From Mesorhizobium wenxiniae (GTDB taxonomy: Bacteria > Pseudomonadota > Alphaproteobacteria > Rhizobiales > Rhizobiaceae): 64,000 nt of DNA. The notes below the pieces were generated by a model, which saw nothing but the letters and a program-made list of their open reading frames with translations, did no database searches and was not told the DNA's origin. Positions 17,736-26,940 of the stretch are shown here, in pieces. The stretch spans positions 131,800 through 195,799 of the forward strand of contig NZ_NPKH01000033.1 in NCBI RefSeq assembly GCF_002284535.1. The letters run 5' to 3'. How positions within the stretch are numbered: position 1 is the first letter of the stretch; each line of letters opens with the position of its first letter. Both the position numbers and the translations under genes were made by a program.

Positions 17736-18488
17736 TCAGTTCTTGCCAGAAACGATGTTGCCCTGATAGTCGAGCGCTATTGGAGTGTTCTTCCCGTCCT
17801 TGCTCGCCTGACCGCGCCAAATGCCCTGGTCATCCTTGGTGAGCTTGGATACGTTCGAGTAGCCTGCATCCTGGATACGGTCCTTCGCTTGGTCCTCGGT
17901 GAAGCTGTTTGCGCCGGGTACTGGGGCGGATGGACTTGGGGTGTCGGTCGTTTTGACCGCCGGCGTTGTTGAGTTCGCTGCTGAGGAAGAATCGGTGCTT
18001 GTTGTGGCAATCTTTTCGATCATCTCCTTGTGCATTTTGAGCGTCGGCAATGTCTCTTGGGCGAATGCCTTAAGCGGTGCGTTGTCGCCGTCCTTCGCAT
18101 ATTGTTCGAACAGAGAAACCGCGTCGGCATGCGCACTCCGCTGCATCTCGACGTAAGGCTGATCAAGGGGCGCCGCGGCGTCCCGAAGCTTCTGCAACTC
18201 CGACTTATGGCGGGCGTCGAGGTCGACGGGAAGCTGCAGCTTCTGCTCGCCGGCGATCGACTCCAGCTTGGCGTTAGCTGCGTTGTGATCCTCGATCATC
18301 TTTTGTGCGAATTCTTTGACGTTCTGGTCGGTGACCTTGTCCTGAGCGATCTTGCTCGAGTCGACTTCGAATCTGCCGCCGACAGCGGCCTTGTCGACGA
18401 AGTCCTGCGCGTTTTCAGCAGCGAAAGCGGGCATTGCCAGAACAATGGAAACAGAAGCGAGTGAAACGAGTAGGTGTCGCGTTTTCAT
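17736..18488 (-). CDS. Exported DUF4142 protein with a C-terminal PepSY-like segment
   Basis: 250 residues from the ATG at 18488, which has AAGGA at good spacing. Residues 1-23 are a Sec signal peptide ending MPAFAAEN. Residues about 25-165 are a DUF4142 ferritin-like helical domain (AQDFVDKAAVGGRFEVDSSK, then VKEFAQKMIEDHNAANAKL). A Ser/Thr/Pro linker leads to a C-terminal segment, TEDQAKDRIQDAGYSNVSKL, like the small PepSY-type proteins of rhizobia. DUF4142 proteins are often stress-induced and periplasmic. An EcfG-type promoter lies 41 bases before the start. Biochemical role unknown. Confidence 0.85.
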   Translation of the reverse strand: MKTRHLLVSLASVSIVLAMPAFAAENAQDFVDKAAVGGRFEVDSSKIAQDKVTDQNVKEFAQKMIEDHNAANAKLESIAGEQKLQLPVDLDARHKSELQKLRDAAAPLDQPYVEMQRSAHADAVSLFEQYAKDGDNAPLKAFAQETLPTLKMHKEMIEKIATTSTDSSSAANSTTPAVKTTDTPSPSAPVPGANSFTEDQAKDRIQDAGYSNVSKLTKDDQGIWRGQASKDGKNTPIALDYQGNIVSGKN

Positions 18489-18528
18489 GGATTTTTCCTT
18501 GTTAGTGCACGAGTGTGCAATGAAGGCT

Positions 18529-18553
18529 AACAAGCCAATGATCGCTTTGTTCC
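18529..18553 (-). promoter_or_regulatory. EcfG-type promoter of the DUF4142/stress-protein operon
   Basis: On the minus strand: GGAAC (18553-18549), 17-base spacer, GTT (18531-18529). The start codon of the DUF4142 gene is 41 bases downstream, an ideal distance. Confidence 0.7.
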
Positions 18554-18675
18554 GGCGGCAAAGAGATATGTCTGAGGGCCAGAGTCGCACGCCAAATTCT
18601 CACCCGTGCGGCGACTACAATGAGCCAAAGCCCATTGGCCAGGAAAAGGCCTGCATTGATACTGCACCTCTACCG

Positions 18676-18909
18676 TCACGCCTCCAGACCATTGCTGCTC
18701 GAAGCGCGGTGTTTTTGTCTTGGCCCCCTCGCAGCAACAGCCGCAACAAACGCCTTCGCCGCCGCGTCACACATCGTCCGCGAAGGCCCGTTGGAAAAAA
18801 GAATGACCTTGGCGGCCCTTAGCGAAAGACCATGCTTTTTCGCGAAGAACTCAACCTCATACGAGTGGTTCTCGGAGGCGGGGTCGGGGTTTCTCTTTAT
18901 CTTGACCAT
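18676..18909 (-). CDS. DUF3606-like small protein
   Basis: 77 residues. YEVEFFAKKHGLSLRAAKVI matches the conserved part of DUF3606 (YEV-x-Y-x-A-K-K-G-x-S), a short family widespread in Rhizobiales and often stress-associated. The C-terminus is longer and more basic than usual. The start is the ATG at 18909; no strong ribosome-binding site is visible. Function unknown. Confidence 0.65.
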   Translation of the reverse strand: MVKIKRNPDPASENHSYEVEFFAKKHGLSLRAAKVILFSNGPSRTMCDAAAKAFVAAVAARGPRQKHRASSSNGLEA

Positions 18910-18981
18910 ACGAACTTTGTACGCCGAGTATAAATCCTGGCTATATCAAATGTTAACGCTGAAGCGGATTGGCGCGGCACT

Positions 18982-19143
18982 ATGACGGGGCCCATGAGGA
19001 AACGCGGCGCGCGTTTTCTTAATCCTGGACTTCTACGCACATGCCTCAAGACAATCGGTGATCCAGCGGTCGTAGTGACCGACTTGGCTGATGAGGCGAT
19101 GAGGGGGCGGGTGCAGAGCATCGCCAGCGACGAGATCGACTAA
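18982..19143 (+). CDS. Possible small protein, 53 residues
   Basis: The frame MTGPMRKRGARFLNPGLLR to a TAA at 19141 has an acidic, helical second half (DLADEAMRGRVQSIASDEID) that looks like coding sequence. There is no clear ribosome-binding site and no family was recognised; a second ATG at 18994 is possible. Confidence 0.3.
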   Translation: MTGPMRKRGARFLNPGLLRTCLKTIGDPAVVVTDLADEAMRGRVQSIASDEID

Positions 19144-19276
19144 AGGACCGAATGCGTTGCGAAGTGATTATCCATCCGTTTCACCTACGTCACGGAGAGC
19201 ACTCGGAGAGCACTCAGGGCTCCATGACACACCGTTCTCCTCCCGGAAACGGAAGCACGCGCAGACAAGCTCGCGA

Positions 19277-19564
19277 CTAGTTTGGCGCGCTAAGAGAATC
19301 CAATATCCGAAGACTCGCACTTGGCTTATGGGGTCTAAGCAGACGTTGCTGCCGAGCCGCCTTCTCAAACGCACTGAAGGCGATGTCTGGCCTACAGATT
19401 CCTTCCCCTGCCGCTGCGAGAAGGCGAGCAGCCTCCCTGTAGACGTCTGCCTCTTTATTCGGCCATTGCCCGGCCAGTGCTTGCTCAGCCTCGCTGATCG
19501 ATGTCACCTGCATCGATCGTCCATCTACAAAGCGGACCAAAAGCGGTAGAAACTTGCCCATCAT
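19277..19564 (-). CDS. DUF982 family small protein
   Basis: 95 residues. MQVTSISEAEQALAGQWP followed by VYREAARLLAAAGEG and ending with AFEKAARQQRLL is the pattern of DUF982, a short family largely confined to rhizobia and often present in many copies. One of the ATG codons at 19564 or 19561 is the likely start. Function unknown. The region to the right (19610-19780) shows no gene. Confidence 0.65.
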   Translation of the reverse strand: MMGKFLPLLVRFVDGRSMQVTSISEAEQALAGQWPNKEADVYREAARLLAAAGEGICRPDIAFSAFEKAARQQRLLRPHKPSASLRILDSLSAPN

Positions 19565-19779
19565 GCACACACGCCGTTTTGCGAGATCGACACAACGCGA
19601 CCCTCGCAAACTGGTTGCACCGGGGAACGCTGTTTCCTTGCAACAATCGCACTTTCACATTGGTGTGCAGCGGGTGCCCTTGGGAATAAATCTTCGCGTG
19701 CTGTCGCCGTCGATCTGAAACTGCCGAGCGTGATTTGACGTCCGATCAGTTGGAGTTCTTCGCTTTGGCACCGGCGAGG

Positions 19780-19975
19780 ACGTCGTCGTACGATCCCTGA
19801 TTGGCGCCATGGAAGCGGTCGGCAAGATACCCCCCCATCAGACTGCCTTATCCCAATGCCCGTGAGCACCCGGATTACGAATTGGGGGTGTCGAAGGGGC
19901 CGAGCTGGTTGAAGGGCCTGACGGACCCGTGCTTCGCAACGCCACCTGCTTCCTTTCCCTTTAGATGCGCCATTT
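19780..19975 (+). pseudogene. Frameshifted fragment of a GH43-like gene
   Basis: Translation gives APWKR, then NAREHPDYELG in one frame, and after a frameshift EGAELVEGPDGPVLRNATCF in another. The intact gene at 9428-10351 has GPWKR, NAREHPDYEWG and EGAQLVELPDGRVLLNATCF at the same spacing. Similarity ends near 19975. It is a short decayed paralogue on the opposite strand, just upstream of the catalase promoter. Confidence 0.75.
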
Positions 19976-20136
19976 CGGATGCAACCTTGCTTCTATGCGC
20001 CCGTCAGCGGCCTTCGCCCGTTCGAGGTGTAACAAGCTTCGCCGCGTTGGGCCAGCAGCTCATGATCGGCGTAGTGCCGCGAATTCCGTGGCTGTCGGAC
20101 TCGGCGACGCGAAACGGGGGAAATTCATAAGTCGAC

Positions 20137-20161
20137 GGAACATCTTTCGATCACTCCTGTT
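20137..20161 (+). promoter_or_regulatory. EcfG-type promoter of the manganese catalase gene
   Basis: GGAAC (20137-20141), 17-base spacer, GTT (20159-20161). The catalase ATG is 29 bases after the -10 element. Confidence 0.72.
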
Positions 20162-20190
20162 GGTCGGCAGGCATCTAACAGGAGAACGAC

Positions 20191-21117
20191 ATGTTTTTGC
20201 GAGTTGACAAACTTCAGATCGAACTGCCTCCCCCCGCACAACAGGATCCGAACGCCGCAGCAGCGCTGCAGGAGCTGCTCGGCGGTAAATATGGTGAAAT
20301 GTCCACGCTCGGAAACTACCTGTTTCAGAGCTTCAACTTCCGCTCAAAGAGCAAGCTAAGGCCATTTTACAGCTTGGTCGCGGCCATAACGGCCGAGGAA
20401 CTTGGGCACGTCGAGCTCGTCAGCAACGGCGTGGCAATGCTGAATAACGGACCGGACTCCCTTCCCGGCGACATGATTGGGCCCACCGACATCAGTGACA
20501 CTCCGTTTGAAATCATGAAGGATATGCGCTTGGCGGCTGGATTTTTGTCGCATGGGGGCGGCGCTGTTCCCATCGACAGCAATGGGCTTAGCTGGAACAA
20601 GGATTTTGTCACAACGACGGGCAATGTGATTTTCGATCTGCTCCACAATTTCCATCTCGAATGCGGAGCGCGGCTTCACAAGCTCAGAGTGTATGAGACA
20701 GTTTCCGATCCCACCGGGCGTGAGGTCTGTGGGTATCTCTTAGTCCGAGGGTCGGTTCACGCGCACGCTTACGCCTTGGCGCTGAAACATCTAACGGGGG
20801 TGGAAATCGAAAAGATGCTGCCGACACCAAACATCCCACTGGGCAATATTCCAGAGTGCCAGAAGTATCTCGATGAAGGCTCACATCGCCGCCTTTATAC
20901 GTTTAGCCCGCAAGACTATGCGGAGATAGCGAGCATCTGGGGAAGCGGGGAAATGGCGCTTCCCGACGACCCGCCCGGCGAGTTGGAGGTGGTCGAAGGC
21001 ATGCCGGATGGCGGCAAGATTCAGGAGCTAGTCGGCGAGCCTTCAGCGTTTACGCCTGACTACGCTCCAGAGGAGATGTTCGAGATCGCCACAAAGCTTT
21101 ACAAGGCGTCGCGGTAA
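20191..21117 (+). CDS. Manganese catalase
   Basis: 308 residues of the non-haem dimanganese catalase family, which splits hydrogen peroxide into water and oxygen. The four-helix bundle ligands are visible: Glu36 in KYGEMSTLGNYLFQSFNFR, the E-E-L-G-H-V-E motif at 69-75, and FHLECGARLHKLRVYE with RGSVHAHAYALAL further on. The C-terminus is the usual extended family tail. CAGGAGAACGAC before the ATG is a good ribosome-binding site. The gene stands alone behind an EcfG-type promoter, so induction in the general stress response is likely. Confidence 0.95.
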   Translation: MFLRVDKLQIELPPPAQQDPNAAAALQELLGGKYGEMSTLGNYLFQSFNFRSKSKLRPFYSLVAAITAEELGHVELVSNGVAMLNNGPDSLPGDMIGPTDISDTPFEIMKDMRLAAGFLSHGGGAVPIDSNGLSWNKDFVTTTGNVIFDLLHNFHLECGARLHKLRVYETVSDPTGREVCGYLLVRGSVHAHAYALALKHLTGVEIEKMLPTPNIPLGNIPECQKYLDEGSHRRLYTFSPQDYAEIASIWGSGEMALPDDPPGELEVVEGMPDGGKIQELVGEPSAFTPDYAPEEMFEIATKLYKASR

Positions 21118-21673
21118 CAGATTGGAAATCGATCGAGGCCCGTCGTGCTGCAAGGTGCGGCGGATCTTTTGCATTGGGCGCTGATCTTCACTGGGGCGAA
21201 AGCCGATCACACAGATGAGTGGATGAGTATCTGAAGTTGGAGGTGTTACTGGACATGACGAGATTGCTATCGGTCGGGCGATAGCAACACTTGTTCAGAC
21301 TGCTACCTTCGGCGTGGCGGCCAACAGTTACGCTGCCCATTGCAACCGCAATTTCGACGAAGTGGCGGTTACTGCGGCGAACGACAAAAGCGGCGGGCTT
21401 TATATCTTTGAGTATCGACAGCAGCCGGCTGGTTCCTCCATCCAAGATGCCAAGCTTCCACGCCGCTCGGAGGAAGCAATTCGATGTGCGATCGACGTCG
21501 TGGCCGACTCCGGCACTGACGATCATCCGGCTGGCTTGTGCGCGTGCGGGGCGAAAACTGCGAATTGCTCTGCGCCATTGATGCCCACGAAACGGAGGCG
21601 GCTCGGCAGGCAAGGCTATGACGGCACCTTAATCGGGTGGCCGCGACATAAAAGTTCCGCCCTCTGGCAATTG
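21118..21673. other. Intergenic stretch without a supported gene
   Basis: About 555 bases between the catalase and the converging kinase gene. Overlapping frames exist on both strands but look like noise; no promoter of the EcfG type was found here. Confidence 0.5.
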
Positions 21674-22756
21674 TCAGCTTGCTGCCGCCGATCGCGTGAA
21701 GACGATGGTGACCTTCGTCCCTTCGCCGGGGCTCGAGGCGACGTTGAACTGTGCCTTGGCGTTCTCGGTCAGCGAGCGCGCGATCAGCGCGCCGAGCTTG
21801 CCGGGCTTGGGCCATGTCTCCCCTTCCGGCAGGCCGATCCCGTCGTCCGCAACTATGACCAGGCAGCCGTCGCCATCGGCGATGCTGTGCAGCTTTATCG
21901 TCCCGCCTTCACGCCCTTGAAAGGCATGCTTGAGTGCATTTGTGAGCAATTCGTTCACGACCAATCCCGTTGGCATGGCGACGTTGATCGACACCGGATA
22001 GGTATCCACCTTCATGTCGAGGCGGATCCCCTCAACTGCATGCGACCCCATCACCGCGGACGCGATCTGGCTAAGATAAACGCCGAGATCGACATCATCC
22101 TTCTGCTCGTCTGCCGATAGCGTCTGGTAGAGGATCGCCAGAGCGTCGACGCGCCCGGCGAGCCTCTCAAACCTTTTCTGGTCGGGCTCGGTCGCGTTAC
22201 GGGTTTCCAGACGGATCAATGCGGTGATCATCTGTAAGTTGTTCTTCACCCGGTGCTGCAGTTCGCGCAGCAGGGTGTCCTTCTCGCGGACGCGCTCCTC
22301 CACCAAGCGCGCTTCTTCAGTTTCGCCATGGGATGAGACGTCGACCAGAGCCACCAGTCGGAAGCAGTTCGTGCCGTTGTCGTCCACGATGATGTTTGAA
22401 TAAACGTCGACAAGAGCCGGGTTGTCCCCGACGCGCTCCAGCCGGAAGGTGCCGACGAAATCGGTTTCCTCGACCAAGGCCTCGGGCAGAGGCCGGCCCT
22501 TCTGCTGGTGGATGCCAATGCCGGAAAGTGCTCCCCAGTTTTGCCGGGTAAGCTCGGCTGCCTTCAGGCCTGACACTTTTTCGAATTCTGGATTAGCATA
22601 GACGACGCGCTCCTTCGCGCCCAAATCCGACACGGCGATAGCGATCGGAACCTGGTCAAGGAATTTTTTGAACTGCTCGCTTTCCAGCGCGGTGGCAAGG
22701 TCAGGCGTATCGAGCAATTGCTCAACTGCCTCGGCCTTGTCTGAATCTGATGTCAT
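21674..22756 (-). CDS. PAS-containing HisKA_2 family sensor histidine kinase
   Basis: 360 residues. A PAS domain occupies about 30-145 (KFLDQVPIAIAVSDLGAKE, then VYANPEFEKVSGL). The dimerisation region LLRELQHRVKNNLQMITAL contains the phosphorylated His and is of the HisKA_2 type, followed by NELLTNALKHAF (N box) and ADDGIGLPEG (G box). No membrane segment, so it is a cytoplasmic sensor. In alphaproteobacteria such kinases often feed PhyR of the general stress response. It is a monocistronic unit converging on the catalase. Ligand or signal unknown. Confidence 0.88.
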   Translation of the reverse strand: MTSDSDKAEAVEQLLDTPDLATALESEQFKKFLDQVPIAIAVSDLGAKERVVYANPEFEKVSGLKAAELTRQNWGALSGIGIHQQKGRPLPEALVEETDFVGTFRLERVGDNPALVDVYSNIIVDDNGTNCFRLVALVDVSSHGETEEARLVEERVREKDTLLRELQHRVKNNLQMITALIRLETRNATEPDQKRFERLAGRVDALAILYQTLSADEQKDDVDLGVYLSQIASAVMGSHAVEGIRLDMKVDTYPVSINVAMPTGLVVNELLTNALKHAFQGREGGTIKLHSIADGDGCLVIVADDGIGLPEGETWPKPGKLGALIARSLTENAKAQFNVASSPGEGTKVTIVFTRSAAAS

Positions 22757-22929
22757 CTTGGTCGCCTGTGCTTTGCGTGGGAGCCTCAGTCTCAGTCATG
22801 CACTTCGCTCGACACCGCCAACGCTGGAAGCGGCTGCGCGATATCAGGAGTAGGACGAGCCCGCGTCACGGAGCGGCAGAGCCATCGGCAACACAGGCCG
22901 TCTTGCTGAGAGTTCAGTTCAACCTTGCG

Positions 22930-23307
22930 TCACTTTGCACGGCCGCGACCTTTTTTCCAACAGCGTTGTGACAAAATCCCGTCCCTGCCAATCGAAATTG
23001 ACGATCTGCACGTCGCCGTAACTGCCGACAGACCGGCGCACGTCGAGGCGACCTTGAGCACAAAGCGCCGAATCACGACGAGTTTGGGTATCGCGAAATC
23101 GGCAACTAATGCCACCTCTGATCCTTCAAGCAGGATGCGCGGTTTGTCGCGAGTCTCGGAGTGGCAGAGTTCGCCTTCGAGCCATTTTTCGTGAAGAAGC
23201 TGCCCTGCCAGGAGCATCCGGCGCGATCGCGGACGCTCTGATCGCCGTTGAATGCGCCGAGAGATGATTATGAGGCCCGCGCTCTCGCCGCCCTGTTCCG
23301 CGCTCAT
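22930..23307 (-). CDS. PilZ-like domain protein coupled to the AI-2E gene
   Basis: 125 residues. The RRIQRRSERPRSRRMLLAGQ stretch followed by a beta-rich segment resembles the R-x3-R start and barrel of PilZ c-di-GMP-binding proteins, but the D/N-x-S-x-x-G motif is not clear, so the match is weak. The ATG overlaps the stop of the AI-2E gene as ATGA, which strongly supports translation. A decayed copy of the gene junction lies at 14871-14948. Function unknown. Confidence 0.5.
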   Translation of the reverse strand: MSAEQGGESAGLIIISRRIQRRSERPRSRRMLLAGQLLHEKWLEGELCHSETRDKPRILLEGSEVALVADFAIPKLVVIRRFVLKVASTCAGLSAVTATCRSSISIGRDGILSQRCWKKGRGRAK

Positions 23308-23330
23308 TTTGCAGCGGCAAGCGGCGCTTT
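23251..23330. repeat. Functional copy of the duplicated AI-2E/PilZ-like gene junction
   Basis: Matches 14871-14948 at about 93-95 percent. A further short match to its AI-2E end (Lys-Lys-Ala-Pro-Leu-Ala-Ala-Ala-Lys-stop on the minus strand) lies at about 7299-7332, behind the lipid operon. Confidence 0.65.
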
Positions 23331-25301
23331 CTTGGCAGGGCGCGGCCGGCGGCGCATGCGGCGCTTGGCAGCGACCTTCAGCGCAACCGGCGGATCGCTC
23401 GACAACCCGCCCAGAACGGCTTCGACCATGCCATGCGCGACAAAATCGGCGTTGATGTCATTGGCCAATTTGACGGCTGCCTCTTTGTCGTCGCCGCCCT
23501 CCGACCAGAACACGATGCCTACCCGCAGCGCCGACTTGGCACGTTTCAGCCGACGAACCAGGAAACGGGCGTGCTTGACGGAGTCGCGGTTCAGGAATCC
23601 GACCACAACGGTGTCGACAGCGTCGAGTTCGAGCCGGCGAATGCTCGCCGGATCCATATCGGCAAAGCTCGCCTTCGAGACCGTCGCCCCCTGGATTTCG
23701 AGCACCTGCGCCAGCATGGCGGCGGCGGCATCATCAAGTTCCCCGCGGCCGCCGGCACACAGCACCGACATGTCGGTGCCATCCGGCAACTCGATGTCGT
23801 TCTCGTCCTCGTCCTCCCCCTGAGGCTCCTTGTCCTTGCGCGAGCCAGGCTCCTCGGCCGCAGCCGGATCATTGTCCTCCTCTGCTTCCTCCCGTGCGCT
23901 ATCGTCGAGGTTCGCCACCAGCGTCTGCGCACTGGCCGCCACCTGTCGTCTTTGCTCATCGCCCATGACACCCCGCACCCGATCCTGTTCGCCGAGCAGA
24001 AGTGCGGGAATGGCGACCTTGTCATAGAATTCGAACAGATATCTTTCCTCCAGGATCTCCTCGGCGTGATCTGTGGCTTCCTCTGGATCACCGGCCAACA
24101 GCCGTTGGTAGAGCCGAGCATGCGGTTCGAGCACCGGTTCGTTGCCGAACAGAACGTCGAGGAATTCGAACTGCGGCACGTGCCTGCCGAGCACGACGAG
24201 ACAGACAGTGAGCGGCGTCGACAGAACCAGGCCCAGCGGACCCCAGAGCCAGGTCCAGAAGATCGCCGCAACGATGATGGCCAATGGTGAAAGCCCGGTT
24301 CGTGAACCGTAGAGCCAAGGTTCGACGATGTTGCCGGTGATCATTTCCATGACCACGAACAGCCCGGCGGTCCACAGCACGAGCGACCAGCCGGGCGCCA
24401 CGGCAAGCGCCAGGAACAGAGGCAGCAGCGCACCAATGATAGGGCCGATATAGGGAACAAAGCGCAGCGCCAGTGCCAGCAATCCCCACAGCAGTGCATT
24501 CGGTATGCCCAGGACCCAAAGCCCTGCTGTAATCGGTATGGCATAAAGGATATTCACGACCAATTGCATGAGAAGATACCGGCCGACGCGCTTGCCGGCA
24601 TCCTGGAGCGCCTCGGTGGTTCGATGAAGGTCGCCATAGCCGACGAGGCGTATGAAACGATCGCGCAGGTCCTCGCGCTCGAGCAGCATGAAGATGACGA
24701 CGACGATGATCAGACCGGCCGATGCCAGCGGGCTGATCAGCGGGCCGATCAGGTTCTGGAGAACCTGGAGCGGCCTTTCGCGCGCGATGATCTCGACAGG
24801 CACCGGCTCGCGCCGCGGCTGATCCGCGGCGGGCTGTGAGGCTTCCTGCCTGTCGAGTTCCTGGCCAACGCGTTCGATCACCTCGCCCAGCCTGGCGATG
24901 ATGCCGCCGCCGACGCCGGTCTCCTTCAGGGATCGGATCTTGGTCAGGATATTTGACTGGTAAAGCGGGATGTTCTGCGCCAGTTCGCTGACCTGCGTGG
25001 CGACAATGAAGGAGAACAGCGCAAGGACCGTGAATGCGCCCACAACACTGGTGATGACGGCCGGAAGGCGGGGAATGCCGACTCGCTTGAGTGCGGAAAC
25101 CATGGGTGCAAGCGCAAAGGTAAGCAGCAGAGCGATTGCGATCGGCAGGAAAACCTCGCGCCCGAAATACAGGGCCGCAACCGCCGCCACGACGGTCGCG
25201 ACTGTGGGCAGTGACATGCGCGGGAGGGCCATGGCACCGGAAACAATCCCCACCAGCCCGGGCTCCGACGGGTGCATGCCGTTTCGACGATTGGCCGCCA
25301 C
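23304..25301 (-). CDS. AI-2E family transporter with C-terminal Rossmann-like extension
   Basis: 665 residues. The first about 360 form the eight-span AI-2E/PerM permease (LRFVPYIGPIIGALLPL and GNIVEPWLYGSRTGLSPL are the family's diagnostic segments). After an acidic low-complexity linker (EEDNDPAAAEEPGSRKDKEP) comes a globular domain, about 515-635, with DMSVLCAGGRGELDDAAAAM and AVDTVVVGFLNRDSVKHA, resembling B12-binding or receiver-like Rossmann folds. The C-terminus is Lys/Arg-rich. The GTG at 25301 is chosen because GGAGG lies six bases upstream; an ATG at 25277 is the alternative. It is coupled to the PilZ-like gene. Transport substrate unknown. Confidence 0.85.
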   Translation of the reverse strand: MAANRRNGMHPSEPGLVGIVSGAMALPRMSLPTVATVVAAVAALYFGREVFLPIAIALLLTFALAPMVSALKRVGIPRLPAVITSVVGAFTVLALFSFIVATQVSELAQNIPLYQSNILTKIRSLKETGVGGGIIARLGEVIERVGQELDRQEASQPAADQPRREPVPVEIIARERPLQVLQNLIGPLISPLASAGLIIVVVIFMLLEREDLRDRFIRLVGYGDLHRTTEALQDAGKRVGRYLLMQLVVNILYAIPITAGLWVLGIPNALLWGLLALALRFVPYIGPIIGALLPLFLALAVAPGWSLVLWTAGLFVVMEMITGNIVEPWLYGSRTGLSPLAIIVAAIFWTWLWGPLGLVLSTPLTVCLVVLGRHVPQFEFLDVLFGNEPVLEPHARLYQRLLAGDPEEATDHAEEILEERYLFEFYDKVAIPALLLGEQDRVRGVMGDEQRRQVAASAQTLVANLDDSAREEAEEDNDPAAAEEPGSRKDKEPQGEDEDENDIELPDGTDMSVLCAGGRGELDDAAAAMLAQVLEIQGATVSKASFADMDPASIRRLELDAVDTVVVGFLNRDSVKHARFLVRRLKRAKSALRVGIVFWSEGGDDKEAAVKLANDINADFVAHGMVEAVLGGLSSDPPVALKVAAKRRMRRRPRPAKKAPLAAAK

Positions 25302-25545
25302 TTGATGCCTCCACCCTGCCAATCACCATGATCGGGCATATTGAGCCGGCGCGCAACTTCGCTTCCTTCACGCCTTCACACCGGAGGCCAGACGGCGAGC
25401 AGCAGGGGGCGCGCTTCGCCAACCGGCTGCTCACTCCACAAGGGCAGAGGCAGGCCGGTGTTCAGCTGATTCATTTCGCGACATCGGCCCGGCAACAGTA
25501 TATAGGCCCTCAAGAGGGGCAAAATCCCCAGATCGGCTGCAAGCC

Positions 25546-26616
25546 TTGTTTTATCCAATTGCCAATATCGAAGATGTGCAGACGCTGGCCCAGGCCATCG
25601 TCAACACGATCGCTGAGCCCTTCCTCGTGCTTGACGAGAAGTTTCGCGTGCTGGAGGCCAGCCGCTCCTTCTACCAGACCTTCAAGGTCGACCCCGAGCA
25701 GACGCGCGGCTCGCTGCTCTATGCGCTCGGCGACGGCCAGTGGGACATTCCGGCACTGCGCCTGCTCCTGGAGACGATCATCCCCGAGAAGACCGCCATG
25801 GACGGCTTTGAGGTCGAGCATGATTTCCCGAATATCGGCCCGCGAACAATGCTGCTCAACGCCCGAAAGGTTCTCTACGACCACAGTTCAGCCGTGACCA
25901 TCCTGCTCGCCTTCAACGACATCACGGCCCGCCGTGCCATCGAGAGGGAAAAGGAAGAGCTTCTCGGCCGCACCGAAGACCTGCTGCGGCAAAAGGATGT
26001 GCTGCTGCGCGAAATGGAGCACCGGGTCGCCAACAGCCTGCAGATTATCGCCAGCATCCTTTTGTTGAAGGCCCGCTCCGTCACATCGGAGGAAACTCGT
26101 CAGCATTTGAAGGATGCCCATCAGCGGGTCCTGTCGGTCGCCGAAGTGCAGCGCCACCTCCACACCTCGACCGGCGTCGAAGAGATCGACGTCGTGTCCT
26201 ATTTGTCGAAGCTGTGCAGCAGCCTGGCCGTCTCGATGGTTGGTGAAGACCAGCCGATCGCGGTCAACGTCACGGCACAAGGCGGTAGGATAGACTCGCA
26301 GAAGGCGGTGAGCCTCGGCCTCATCGTCACCGAGCTCGTTCTCAACGCGATCAAATATGCGTTTCCGATGGAGAAGGCCAACGCGCTGATCCAGGTGTCT
26401 TACGAAACCGACGGCGACGACTGGAAGCTGACGGTCTCGGACAACGGCACCGGGAAAGCCGCCGGCGAGCCTTCGAGCGCGGGGCTGGGGACAGCCATCG
26501 TCGAGGCGCTGGTCAAGCAGCTGGAGGCCAAGATCGAGGTCATCAGCGACACCAAGGGCACCAGCGTGTCGGTGACCAGGGCGACGTTCACCTCGCGCAT
26601 ACCGCGGGCAGCGTAG
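25546..26616 (+). CDS. PAS-containing HisKA_2 family sensor histidine kinase
   Basis: 356 residues from a TTG; no better start is visible upstream in frame. Residues about 15-125 are a PAS domain (AEPFLVLDEKFRVLEASRSF, ALGDGQWDIPALRLLLETI). The His box is DVLLREMEHRVANSLQIIAS, followed by GLIVTELVLNAIKYAFP (N box) and SDNGTG (G box). It is closely related in layout to the kinase at 21674-22756. No membrane segment. The partner regulator is not adjacent; the response regulator at 27995 is two genes away. Confidence 0.87.
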   Translation: MFYPIANIEDVQTLAQAIVNTIAEPFLVLDEKFRVLEASRSFYQTFKVDPEQTRGSLLYALGDGQWDIPALRLLLETIIPEKTAMDGFEVEHDFPNIGPRTMLLNARKVLYDHSSAVTILLAFNDITARRAIEREKEELLGRTEDLLRQKDVLLREMEHRVANSLQIIASILLLKARSVTSEETRQHLKDAHQRVLSVAEVQRHLHTSTGVEEIDVVSYLSKLCSSLAVSMVGEDQPIAVNVTAQGGRIDSQKAVSLGLIVTELVLNAIKYAFPMEKANALIQVSYETDGDDWKLTVSDNGTGKAAGEPSSAGLGTAIVEALVKQLEAKIEVISDTKGTSVSVTRATFTSRIPRAA

Positions 26617-26690
26617 CGTGCCGGCGCCGCTCGGTGCAAGGTCGCCCAATTTGGGAAACTCGCCGCGATTGACGCGGTCCCAGCGGTCAG

Positions 26691-26715
26691 GGAACGCCGG
26701 CTCCAGCCAATCGTT
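26691..26715 (+). promoter_or_regulatory. EcfG-type promoter upstream of the HWE kinase
   Basis: GGAAC (26691-26695), 17-base spacer, GTT (26713-26715) with the preferred C before GTT. The kinase start is 225 bases downstream. A weak 57-codon frame from about 26740 could be the first translated unit instead. Confidence 0.55.
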
Positions 26716-26940
26716 CCAGCGAGTCGTGATCAAGATCGAGATGACGCAGCAAGCCGCAACCCGGCGACGGAATGACTCGCTAACCGACTGTCGGAAGCGT
26801 ACAAAGCAGGGTCGTCAGCCTGTGTATGAACGCTGGCGATCGAAGAGTCGATCACACTTCGGTCCCGTAGCAAGCTATCAAAGAAGCCTTGGAAAGAACG
26901 GCGCGTTGCCATGAGCTAACGGGCGGGATTGATCTTCAAC

